From: Apis mellifera
Lineage: Eukaryota; Arthropoda; Insecta; Hymenoptera; Apidae
Direction of reading: 5' to 3'
Assembly (NCBI RefSeq): GCF_003254395.2
Contig: NC_037640.1
Span: 8,910,289 to 8,974,288, forward strand
DNA length: 64,000 nt
Position 1 is the stretch's first letter. Each line of letters starts with the position of its first letter. Under the pieces are notes generated by a model. The model saw nothing but the letters and a program-made list of their open reading frames with translations. It did not search any database and had not been told where the DNA came from. Shown piece by piece: positions 40,501 through 51,701 of this stretch. A program made the translations under genes and the position numbers.

Positions 40501-41102
40501 TGCTTTGCCTCCTTCTACGTGATATCCGACTGTCTTTACGTGATCGGCGGAGCATCGACCACGGAAAACGCCACTCAGAGTATCGACAGCATCGATGTGT
40601 GGGATGGAAACGATTACGTTTGGAGAGAGCACACGAATATGTCGATCGCGAGACACGGACATTCCACTGGCTCTATAGGTCAGTTTTACATTATAGACGT
40701 GATATATCCTGAGCAATTTTTCTTCTAACGGTTTTATATATAGCGGTACAAGATATAAATATACAGTGATAATATCAAATAGTAAAATTTTTTTAAATTT
40801 AAATTGAGAATTACACGTATATCGTGTAAAATTTAATAATTAAATAATCGAAGCAAAGTTTGTATAATTCATAATTTTAACGCACTCACCGAAGACTGCT
40901 TAATTGGAATGTTTCTTATTTAGGTGATCAATTGTTGATAATTGGCGGAGTGACCACAGTGTTTATGAAAACTTTGAATAGCGTTGAATGTTATTGTTGC
41001 GATATGGGGAAATGGATGAAAGGTGTATCCGCGCTGCCGCATCCGGTTTCCGGTCATGGAACCGTGTCTTTACCACCGGCAAATCTTTTAATAAATCGCT
41101 GA
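28513..41102 (+). CDS. BTB-BACK-IQ-Kelch protein (multi-exon, 5' end unresolved)
   Basis: Exons read from splice sites and phase: 28513-28824, 29212-29625, 30058-30262, 30354-30539, 30846-31000, 31257-31358, 31458-31575, 34349-34481, 35058-35289, 35397-35606, 35679-35790, 35876-36041, 36142-36293, 36690-36740 (least certain), 37552-37680, 37757-37993 (weak GTTGGT donor), 38289-38543, 38617-38960, 39138-39400, 39704-39890, 40136-40327, 40467-40678, 40924-41102 (TGA). All junctions keep frame, about 1,515 codons from 28514. Order of domains: disordered N-terminus (1-440) with a Cys pair CSQC; BTB/POZ (about 445-552, core NADCIVRIDQDEFHCHLLVL); BACK (about 555-665); basic linker; IQ motif (about 956, IQAVYRGYKTRR); Kelch propeller (1171-1515) with six Gly-Gly strands VFGG, IVGG, AIGG, VAGG, VIGG, IIGG. 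Family knowledge: BTB-BACK-Kelch proteins usually bring substrates to Cullin-3 ubiquitin ligases; the IQ motif suggests calmodulin or myosin light-chain binding. No in-frame ATG is visible in the first exon, so an upstream exon is expected. Function and substrate are not shown by sequence. Confidence 0.9.
32254..32275 (+). repeat. (GA)n microsatellite in the BTB intron
   Basis: A GA run of about 22 bases inside the intron 31576-34348. Confidence 0.93.
33531..34310 (+). repeat. Minisatellite, ~4 copies of 150-211 bp
   Basis: Copies begin near 33531, 33682, 33893 and 34104, each with ttttgggattggtatatttc (or ttttggaatttg in copy 3), then stacked cttcttaat blocks, a conserved tgcattggaaatattttaca, and gtcgagatatctctcgaaat. 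Copy 1 is shorter and lacks the ttgagagttttcttc/atcgcgaggagaataatgtc segment. A short TA run ends the array, and the acceptor of the next exon follows at 34348. Confidence 0.9.
37946..37984 (+). other. IQ motif coding segment within the Kelch gene
   Basis: The exon 37757-37993 encodes TTIQAVYRGYKTRRKIDE, fitting the IQ consensus (I/L)QxxxRGxxx(R/K). The preceding residues EVEAA support a helix. In the family this motif binds calmodulin or related EF-hand proteins. It lies between BACK and the Kelch repeats, in a linker that is otherwise low in recognisable domains. Confidence 0.85.
39646..39667 (+). repeat. (GA)n microsatellite close to a Kelch exon
   Basis: A GA run of about 22 bases ends 36 bases before the acceptor of the exon at 39704, within the region that would hold the branch point. 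Confidence 0.93.
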
Positions 41103-41112
41103 TAGCTGTGAA

Positions 41113-41118
41113 AATAAA
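41113..41118 (+). terminator. Poly(A) signal AATAAA of the Kelch gene
   Basis: A canonical AATAAA lies 11 bases after the TGA at 41100-41102. A second AATAAA overlaps the last codons (around 41090). The 3' UTR would be very short, or else polyadenylation uses a later AT-rich site before about 41400. Confidence 0.6.
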
Positions 41119-41454
41119 AATTGACGTGTTTCTTTATACGTTTCTTGTGTTTGATAATCAATGTATTTGAGTATTTATTATATCATTACCATTTGTATTT
41201 CGTTATTTCTAATTATATATCGTATCACTTTTACGATTTACACATTTTTTTTATGAACCTTTCAACCGTGCAATATAACATTGCAAATTAAACGATATTT
41301 TTTCTATTATTTTAGATGTCTAAAAATTTCATCCAAATGATAAAATAAAATTCTTGAATCACTTAAACACTCACAAATATCGAAAACGTTATTTAACAAA
41401 GGTTAAAAATTTATACTTCTTCCAAGCAGCACTTTTACTTCCTAGACTGATCAC

Positions 41455-41614
41455 CAGATGGCAGTAGCATTCTCCCCATTCGGGAGCCGCCATCTGTCAA
41501 GAGAGTCGCGTGTTATGAACCGCAAAGCGTGTGTGGAAGTTTCGAAAAAGGATTCGGATTCGAATGCGGCGAGGTAACTAGCCGCCGTGCGGATAAACGC
41601 GAGTTAACCTGAAA
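41455..41614 (+). promoter_or_regulatory. Promoter/5' UTR of gene 3 with inverted Pho/YY1-like sites and uORF
   Basis: An inverted pair, CAGATGGC at 41455-41462 and GCCATCTG at 41489-41496, flanks 26 bases. Both contain the GCCAT/ATGGC core recognised by YY1/Pleiohomeotic. Downstream, an upstream ORF of 20 codons (41515-41577, MNRKACVEVSKKDSDSNAAR, then TAA) precedes the main ATG at 41615. The region sits about 350 bp after the end of the Kelch gene and is much richer in GC than its surroundings. The transcription start is inferred, not seen. Confidence 0.5.
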
Positions 41615-44600
41615 ATGGCCGAATCGTGTGAGTCAGTGGTGTCAAGTATAGTGACTAGTGTTGTGTCCCATGGACAAGTAAAAGTGCCTGAAACACCATG
41701 CCAGGAGGACGCGAAGACATCCGGTTCCCCCGGTATGTAAGCTCTACTAGAATATCCCATGATAATTTGAAAGCAGTTTATTCAAACGCGACTGTCGAGC
41801 GCGACCATGCAACAAGTGGTACGGAGCGCTCTCGCATGCCTAACAGGAGCGTATGGGGATATTTATGGGCCCGTTTAGACCTGTTCAGTATCCCGGTATT
41901 TTGTAGCTAACATGTCGCCGTCGATCACGTGACTCATCGTTGACCTATGCAACTTAATTTTCGCGCGTACGAAGTGTCAAAAATGTCGGCAAATCATTGA
42001 TAACATTTTTCGTAAATGTCAGAATCCATAAAAACTATATTCAAATATTTGAAAAAATCATTTTTTTTTCTCATCGCGATGACGAATTTGTGTAATTCTA
42101 ATATTTTATTTCCATTTCGAATTATTCGGATTAGATTTTAATATCGTTTTAATTACACATATACATGTATTTTATTGAAAATCGTCGCAATTATGGATTA
42201 AATATTATATTACTAACGGAAAGATTATTTCTAGTCAGACAAGAAATAGATCGAGATAGATAAGAGATTGTGAAACAACTTTCTGTATCGGAATAATTAT
42301 ACGGATATTAAAACTTGATCGTAAATATATGAGTGTATTTTTCTAAGTATTTTTAAATTTAATATATATGAAATTATATAAAATTAATAACAATTATAAT
42401 TGATTTTATTCACCGTTAGCGATAATTCATAGGAACATACCTACGAAAAAATACAACAAGTTTCTATACCGGTTTTATTTTATTTATTTCATCTTCGTTT
42501 AACTGATTTCGAATTTTTAATTTTCATGGTGGCGCTATTAAATGAGAAAACTGCTAAAGTCCAATTTACCGAAAATATTGTTTTTTATGTCAACTTTCAT
42601 ATGTTATCTTCATTTTACTTTAAATATTTAAAAATCTTTAGAAATGTGTTTATAAGTGTAGAGTACATTAATTATCGAGACAATTTTACGTAAACTCCCT
42701 TATCGACAAAAAATGATACCATGATAACTTATCCGCGATAAGCTTTAAATTACTTTAGATATGCGAGATTTCTCTTATATTACCTGTTTTCATTACTCGA
42801 ATAAGTTTCATTTGTATCACAGTTGACAAACGTGTTAAACATTTGTTATTTCCTTTACCATGGATCGGTATATTCGAACATCTTTAAAAAGAAAATTTTG
42901 GGCAAGTATGTTTATGTGAATTTTCAGAAATAAAAGTTCTATTAAAACATAATGTTAGTCTACATAATGTTTTAGTCTATATTATTAGTTTTGTTAATTA
43001 AGGGCGTGTGATATTTCTTTATTCATTTGATTTTCATCTGTTATAAAAGCTTATTTTTTGAAATTGAAACAGATGGCGCGATAGTAGAATCTTATAAAAT
43101 GACGATGAAGATGGCGCAACCGTAAATTAACCTATACCCATACTAACCTAAACGAAATATTTACTTACAATGAGTATTGATATGTCTTTCGTTCTTTTTG
43201 GAGGTTAAGATTATTCAAAAATAATAAAAATGTTAGAACCAATTTTAGTTGAAGATATTACTTTCACAAAACTAGTGCCATCGTTAGAAAGAATATTAAA
43301 AGATTTAAATAAAAACTCTATTCATCATGATTATATTGTTGCTTTGATAATTGTTTTATTAGCAGAGGCTGGTTTTTATCCGCTATCGAGAGATAGTGAT
43401 CATTCGCAATGGTAGGCATTATCACTCGATAACGTATATATTTTTCTAATTATTAATTGTATTTTTATATTTTTTAAAATATATTTTTCATAGTTCAAAC
43501 TTGAAGTCTCTCCATATACCAAAAAATTGGAAAATAGAAAGCACAGGAATGTATAACATATATTTTCAACTAGAAACTGTACCACATATAAAATGCAAAT
43601 TATTTGTATTACCTTTAGGAGATGAATTAATTGTAAGTTTTTATCCTCTATTGGAAGAAGGTGTTGCGAGAAAAGGTTACAGTATGATGGTACAAACTTT
43701 AAAACATGTTAATCCTTATTCAACTGATATTTCTGGACGATATTTTAATCTCAAAGTATTATCTCACAGGTATAATAAATTTACAGCGATGTTAGTAATC
43801 TAAAAAGTATTATGTTTATTTTTGATATTGTTTGATAGTTTTAAAAATACAATATCTACACCAGCACGTTCAGATATATTAATCAAAGCAGGAGTGATGG
43901 GTCCTAGTCTTCAAGCTCTTCCAATTGAATTAAAGTACAGAATTTTAAGGTTGTTAGATGCCCGTACTTTGACAAAAATGGCACAATGTTGTAAACAATT
44001 TTGTGAACTCTGTTCAGACTCGCAATTGTGGAAATCTTTGATACAAAGAGACTTTCCAAATTTCATAAGAACAAGTAACAAAAAAATGACGAAAGATAAA
44101 GATTATTGTTATCAGGATTATATAGTAGCACGCCGATATTCTTCTTTTGCGTCGAAACACAGAAATTTCGAAAATACAGATTTAGAAGATATATTTTTTT
44201 AAAATATACAAATATATTGCTTTTTAATGTATTTTGCAGCTTATAATGATATAAAAGAATTAACAATAATTGATTAAAATTGTAATGTCTTCAATTTTTA
44301 TATAAAATAAACTAAACAGTTGTTTGTACAACTGTTTTTATATATTTTTTTCTTATTCTTTTTGTTTTTTGCTTGTTGAGTTCATATTCATTCAATCCTC
44401 ACACTCTCATCTTTTACTAACTGTTGACAAATAAATCATCTAAAATTATCATTTAATAATATTTTTTCAATTAAAATATGCATATTTTAATTTTATAGTT
44501 TTGATTGACAAAATACATGTAGAAGCATAGAATGAAAACGCAATAATTGAAATGAATCTAATCGAATGATATTATAGTATGAATATTGCCACAGTTATAT

Positions 44601-47600
44601 TGAAATTTTAGCTACTAGAATTTCAATACAATTTTTTTTTATTTATCTTTTATTAATTTATTGCCTTTTGATTATTGCATTTTGTAAGATTTGTACAAAA
44701 TTAATCTTTAATGTATTTTAATATAACAATTAAAAATCAAATCTTCGATTATGTATAATATTTATACTTCCAACTTCACGCCTCGATTGTCTGTGAATGC
44801 ATCGTTGCACAGATATGATTTTAATAAGTGGAATTTATGGACTGTCATTAAACTATTATTGCAACGAACTAATTTCCGGAACATTTGTAAAGCTATTCCG
44901 TACGGTATAATTACACTCGACAAACTCTATTTGAATTTCCCATTAAATAATTTCATATCGATCAATCAAAATGGAATTAATTTGTTCATTTCCAACGTTT
45001 CTATAAAATAGATCTTTTCGCGTTAAAATGTAATCGTCTTTAATCGTCTCGTCAAATTATCTCTTTTACTTTTCTCTTTTCTGGACAATTATCATTGTTG
45101 ATCGATGTAAATCAAAATTCATAATCGATTGCAAATTTTTCAGGGGAGGAGGCGACGAAGTCACAGACGAGCGACGAGAGCCCCCAACAAGAGGAAACCA
45201 CGACTCAGAGCAATGGCGATACCGGTAAGTGATAACCAAGGCAACAACTTTGCTTCTCGCTCTGCTGCGTTTCACTTCTCGTGGATACGTTAGATGGAAG
45301 CACACTTGGTTGCTCTTATCGATCTCGGTTTTTCGTATCGGGAACGAAAATCCAGCGTGGCTTACCTCGAGGTGAAAACGATCGCCTCGACTCGTGTTCC
45401 GAAATATTATCGCGTTCGCGATCAATTTAATTACACGACGTGATCGTGAGCATTTGTTAACACAATCCTCGATACGCCAATCGATTTCTCAATACTCGCG
45501 ACGCGAATAAATAAATTGTCATGCGTATCAAAGTTTCATTGCGTCGTTCAATTTGTCTGTTGACGAAAACCAGACTTGTTCCGTACTTCATAGCTACAAA
45601 GTTGGGTAGATTGGTACTTCGATGCATGAAACATTGATTACCTCTCTTCCCTTCTTCCCGTTTCAATCGCGCCATTTTTTCCCCGTCACATTTTTCAGAC
45701 AGACGTCGAAGAGGATGGAAATATTTATCAATTGTTAGGATTGTTATTTAAATATATTTGGTTCGAATTATATTAGATAGAATTATTAAGAGAATTATCG
45801 AAAAAAAAAATCTTAATTATTATCCATGTACATACGCGAAATGTAATTGAATTTATATGTTTTATGTGTTTTTGCAAATCTGTTGATAATTGTTATTACG
45901 TCTGTGATACATTGTCGAGAATACAGTAGAAAAATATTTTTGTATTTTCTGATTTATTAGCTGTAATGAGAGTATCTCGATGTTTCGACGTTTCACTCGA
46001 TTTATATTCATCCATTTTGAAAAATCTAAAAAGAAAACGGATAATTGGTATGAATATATAATGTATTTTTATTCGTTTGATTTATTTGGCTTTTTTAACT
46101 TTGATCTGAATAACTTTTCTTTCGATAATCTTCATTAATTCGATCTAGTAACAAATTCGTGTATCTTTTTAAACATTCCTTTATTCCAGCAGATAGAAAA
46201 TTTTTATTATATCCAAATAATTCATTCTAATCATTTTATAGTCTCAATAATATACATTTTTTTTTAAACATTCAAAAATCATAATTTACAAAGAATTCGC
46301 GTCAAAAGATATTTTTTAAACGATAAATTCTACCGGAACCGTCAAAATTTTATTTCAAGATTATTAAAATTCTAAGATTTATTATAAATTTTCTAATAAA
46401 TATTTAAAATACGTAGAATCGAATACTACTATACTTGATAAAATAATATTTTGATTGTATCAAATGATGACAACATCCGTATTGCAATAATTCTATACGG
46501 AATGTTTTGTGTCGGAATAATTTTCACGTATATTTATTAGTAATATAATAAAACAATATATTGCATTATTAATTGAGTTAGTAACATGAAATGTTTATAC
46601 ATATAAAATATCAGCAATAGTTATTCTATTGTCAATTGTAGGGGCAGATAAAAATAGATCTGTAATATAAAATCCTTATTCCAACGAGTTATACGATTTT
46701 TCAGATCATAATTAAAAATTATTGCGAATAAAAAATTATTTGCACAGAATAAGCGATACATCGTTTAGATACAGAATTTAACACATCTATAAAATTATAC
46801 AAATTATATATACGTATAAATTTTCATATAAATTTCTAGGATAAAAATATTCATTTTCGCATAAATATTATAGTCTCTTCTTCGGATAATTATTAATTTT
46901 TTTTTCTCATTTCTTAAATTAAATTAACGCAATAGAAGAAACTCTGCATATTTTCAGATTGAAGATAGTTAGCCAATAATGATTTCCCTCCTCTTCCTCC
47001 CTTTTTAATTAAAAATATTTCTCTATCCGATAACAAAAAAAAAGAGGGAAAGATAAAAAATACGTATTTCAATATTCGCATGATTCAATCGCACTGTGAT
47101 GTACGAATAACTCTACTTATCCCTTCTTTTTGCGACTTCTTTGTGACTTTTAATACTCTTCCCTGCCTCGGCCCAGCTTAACGAACAACGAAGTTTTGGC
47201 ACGAAACCTTTGGAATAAACCCTACCGAGCTTGATAAGCAACGACATTCGCCACCGTGTCTCCAATTTCGTGACACTTCCGATCCCAGAAATTCTCTCTC
47301 CTCGGGCAATTAATGAAAAAGAAAGAAAGAAAGGGGGGGAGGAAATCGGTGTTTCAACCATCGTGTCACGATCCATCACGTTTTCGAATAATTACCCGGC
47401 AATTAAGCCGGGTTGGTTTCGCGTGCGATCATCAATTATCGCCGTTTCCTAAAACGGTCACCGCACGATTGAAACGTTTGCCATGCACTCGACTATTTTT
47501 CTTCAATTAGAGATTCAGCTGCGAGCGCGATAATAATTAATAACGGCGAGAAGGGGCTGTTAACGCAGGAATTTAGGACAGGAATCATCATCGCTCTAAG

Positions 47601-50600
47601 GTCGCCTTAGGGGGAACTGGGTCACAGCAGGTGGCGACTCGCGGAATAAAGAGAGAGAGAGAGAGAGAGAGAAATGGGGTCTGGTGGAAGAGTGCACTTT
47701 TCAAAATCGACCGCTAAACGTTCCATGCGCTCGCGGAAGATGCACCCTCTTAGAGAGCCTGCAGCTCTTCCCTCACGTCGACGCCTCGTTTCGCCCATTT
47801 ATCCTCCTTCCTTTTTCTCCCCTCCCTCTCTTTCATCTTCCTGGTCACGTCATTCTCATCTTTTACACACTGTATTAACTCGATATTTGAATAAATTTAA
47901 GGGAAACATTAATTTTGAAGTAGAACTGTACACAAGAGGGTTCCAAAAAGGAGTGAATCAGATTCCCTGGGAATGAGTTTATTAAATCAATTAATTAGGG
48001 ATTAATTAGATCCTCGAATAATATAATTTTCAAGAAATACACCTCTCTATATATAGATATATGGAGCATAATCTGTAAAAAGAAAAATACAAAATCCAAG
48101 CGCGTGAAATCTCTTTTTTCTTTCTTTTTGTAAAGTTCAAACTTCTCATCGAATTCCTTCATCATCTTCGCTCACGACTTCCGCCTTGGACGAAAGTGGA
48201 CCAACTCATGTATAGATATAAGACCGGAAACGGGACAACGACGCGACTACGGGCCACTCGTAATTCCGGAATCGGGAATCTCGTTCACGGTTAGCTGGTG
48301 TGCGCCACTATGTCGTATGCGTACATTTCGTAGCCCGGTAGCGGGCTTAAGCTTGCGCCGTTTCGCCTTCCTCTTCCTCTCTTTCTCCCGTTCGCGCCGC
48401 CCCCTCGCCCTCTCGCTCGCTCCTCCACCCTCTCCGTCCGACCAGCGCGCCCGTGTCCGCGCTCTCTGTTCTCCGGGTTGCTCCCTGGCTCTCTCTCATC
48501 CCCAGTGCGCGCATCGAACCCGTCCTGGACGAAAGTCCTTCCCGCTCCGTGTCGCGCGTACCACGCACGTTTTTCGTTTATCGCGATCGACCGGTGATCG
48601 GCATCGCGACGTCCACTCCTCGTCGTCCACGCACGGCGAGGATATCCTTATGGATCGAGCATAGATCGTTCATCCGCTCGATCGTTCTCCCCTCTAGTCG
48701 TCGCGGGAGTATGTAAGTTCACGTGTCTCTCTCTCTCTTTCTCGAAAACGCGCGTGGATCGAGTGTGGTGCGTGTATCGAAGAGTGAAGAGATGGAAAGT
48801 GGAAGATCGTATTGAGTTGGATCGAGTTGTTGGAAAGGGTGGAGAGACGGAGAGTAGTGCGTGGTAAATATTTCGTCGAAAGTGTTGCGGCTCGCGTGTT
48901 TAAGTAAGGGAGGGAAGCGATGAGTCGAGGCATCGACGATGGATCCTTAGGGATGGAGGATTTTTTTCTTTTTTTTTGACAGGCTTTCGTTCTTTTGGAA
49001 TTTTTCGAGATGTTACGATCGAGCACGTTGCGCGCGGTGGTTTCACGTGGTGCTCTTTCGATCTTGATTTCTTTAGACTCGATTTAGTGGAAGTATTTTG
49101 GTTGGTCGAATGGACGAAGGCGATTCTTTTTTATTTTTGCCAATTTGATAATGAATTTGGCAAATATAATTGGAAAATATTTTACGGATGTGGTTTGATT
49201 TAATCGAATAAAAAGGTTGTTTAAAGAATATTTTCAATAGTCTTTGGTATTTTAAAAGATTAGTAAACGATAAAAGATATTAATTAAAAATAGGTATTAT
49301 CTTCTATTTGAAAAGAAACGCAAAGGGAGGACGAAAGCCAATAAAAGAATCGCATCGATTCCCTGCTTTCATATAAATCCAACCGCTCTCCAACTATTCG
49401 AATCAATCTTTATCCGTATCCGCACAGTTAATATAATGTCTGTGAAGGGGCATTATTTCGCTTTTTCCTTTCACGATTTACAACGTTGCAGAATCTATTA
49501 AATCACGTGCTTTTTACCCGGCAAATATTTAAATGCGTCTCCTGGCGAGAATATCCATATTCTCTGTATCATCCGACTGTGTGTACAAACGAACGCATAC
49601 ACGTATCGCAAACTCGTCGTCGCATTCTTTGCATCGTTGACAATATTGAAATAAATTTGCAACTATTCAGTCAGGAAAAATTATATCGACGCAGTATTTG
49701 AATGAAACAAATGACACGAAATTCGATTATATTTATTTCTTACTAGTTCGATTCGTTAATGTTATTTCTTTGCTAAAAAAAAAAAAATAATAATTTACAA
49801 TTTGTAAGGATACGAGTATAAATAAATTTAAAAAATAAAATTATTTCTCGCTACTGTGAACCACTCTTTCTAAAAACGAAAGTTATTACATCCTATTCAT
49901 TTATTCTCAAAAATGTACACTCTCGAAATTTTTGCCGTGTTATAAATAAAGGGGGTTTTCCATTAAACATATTCCTCCCCCGAAATTCAACCGTATTCGC
50001 AATTTTCTCGAATTTCTTTGCGCAACGTGATAATAAATCAATCTCCGTCCACCAACGTGCATGCGTTGTACGCGTTTGAATGGGCGACGACCACGTTTCG
50101 CGCATGGAACGGAAAGAAAGCATGGCCTGTCTCTCGCATGTTTTTCATTAGAATGGAAGGAGAAATAGTGGTAATATCGATTTATTACCCGCGGCGAACG
50201 TGCTCGTGTCAATTTCAATTTCTCGCGGACACGCAACGATAGCGCGGCCAGATTCCAATCGGGATCGGGAAATAAATCTCGAATAACGAACGAGGGGGCG
50301 GCAGATCGCGGGATCGAGTCCGTGGATAAGGGTGGCTCGATAGCTTTGTTATTAGCGGATCGTATTTTCGTATCCCATCCAGACCATTCGGTTCTTTTTC
50401 CCGAATCGTAGTTCATTTTTTTTTTTTTATTACGAGAAAAAAATTTTATATTACTGCAATAGAAGTAAAAATTAGTCAGTGTATAAAAGTAGAACGTATT
50501 AATCTTCGATTTTAAAGGGAATCATCTTTGCAAAGAGAAAAATAAATTGTACTTCACGCTCATTATATACGTTTCCGATTATTTTGACAAATAATTATTG

Positions 50601-51655
50601 AGGATAAAGAATGAGATCCATCAAATTTGAATTATTTTTAAACAATTTAATATTCATTTCGTCTCATTGTGGATGTAATTTTAAAAAATTACGAGAGAAA
50701 AACGATGTAATTTCTATCTATCTTTGGTAATCATTTATCGAACGAAATAATAATAAAAGATATTTTTATATTATAGAAAATCGATTAATAAGTGGATTGG
50801 ACACGATCAGATTTTTTTCACTCTTTTCCTCGGAAGTAAATAAATTTTTCATAAAGATATATATAAGAAAAAATACAATTTCATACAGATCGCTAAGAAA
50901 ACCGAAGGAGATGCTCCTGGCCGTTTAAAGTCGCAGTTCTCTTCAATCTCCGCTCCAGTCCTTTTTTTTTCCCCTCCCCGAACGATCGATCAACCCGCGA
51001 GGTCCGACGTATTAATAGCCGTGGTATAAATTTATGTGCGCGGAACCAAGCGTCGCGACGCATCGAGACGCTTCGTCTCTTTTCGTTTCCCTCCCTTTTT
51101 TTCCCCCTCCTCCCTCCCTTTATGCGTTTCATTCTATTCTCGCCTTTCGTTCCTCGCCTTTCCGACAGACGCTCGTCGTTTCCAACGTTTTTTCGATGAT
51201 GAGGACGTTTGATGGTTTCGCTACGGTCGGCGGGGGAAATATCCATGCCACCCCCTTTGTTCGCCTCGCCCACCTCTCCCCTTTGTGTTTTTCACACGGC
51301 CGAGCCGCGATTGTTTGCGACGATCGGCCGAAACTGGTCGCCAGTTTTCAGTTTATTTTAGGGGATCTTGCTCTCTTTGCCGGGAATTGGGGTTCGAAGC
51401 GAGAACGGTTTTGGAGTTTCGAGAATTTTAATAAAATATTTTAAGCCGTGAGGGGAGAGAGAAAAAAAAGAAAAGAATCGGATATAGTATTATTTGATTC
51501 GAAAAATATTAAATATATTAATTTATAAGTTAAAAGTTGATAAGAATGGATCGGAATAGATAGTAGTTGATTGAATTGAAACTGTGATATTTTTGTTTTT
51601 GTGTTAGATCGGAAAGGTCGAGATTTATTCTAATGTGGAATAAAATAGTAACAAA

Positions 51656-51701
<46 letters not shown>

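Noticed and set aside
44751..45011. 86-codon frame just before the 45144 exon
   Set aside because: AT-rich, no domain, separated from the exon by a stop and a normal acceptor; intronic.
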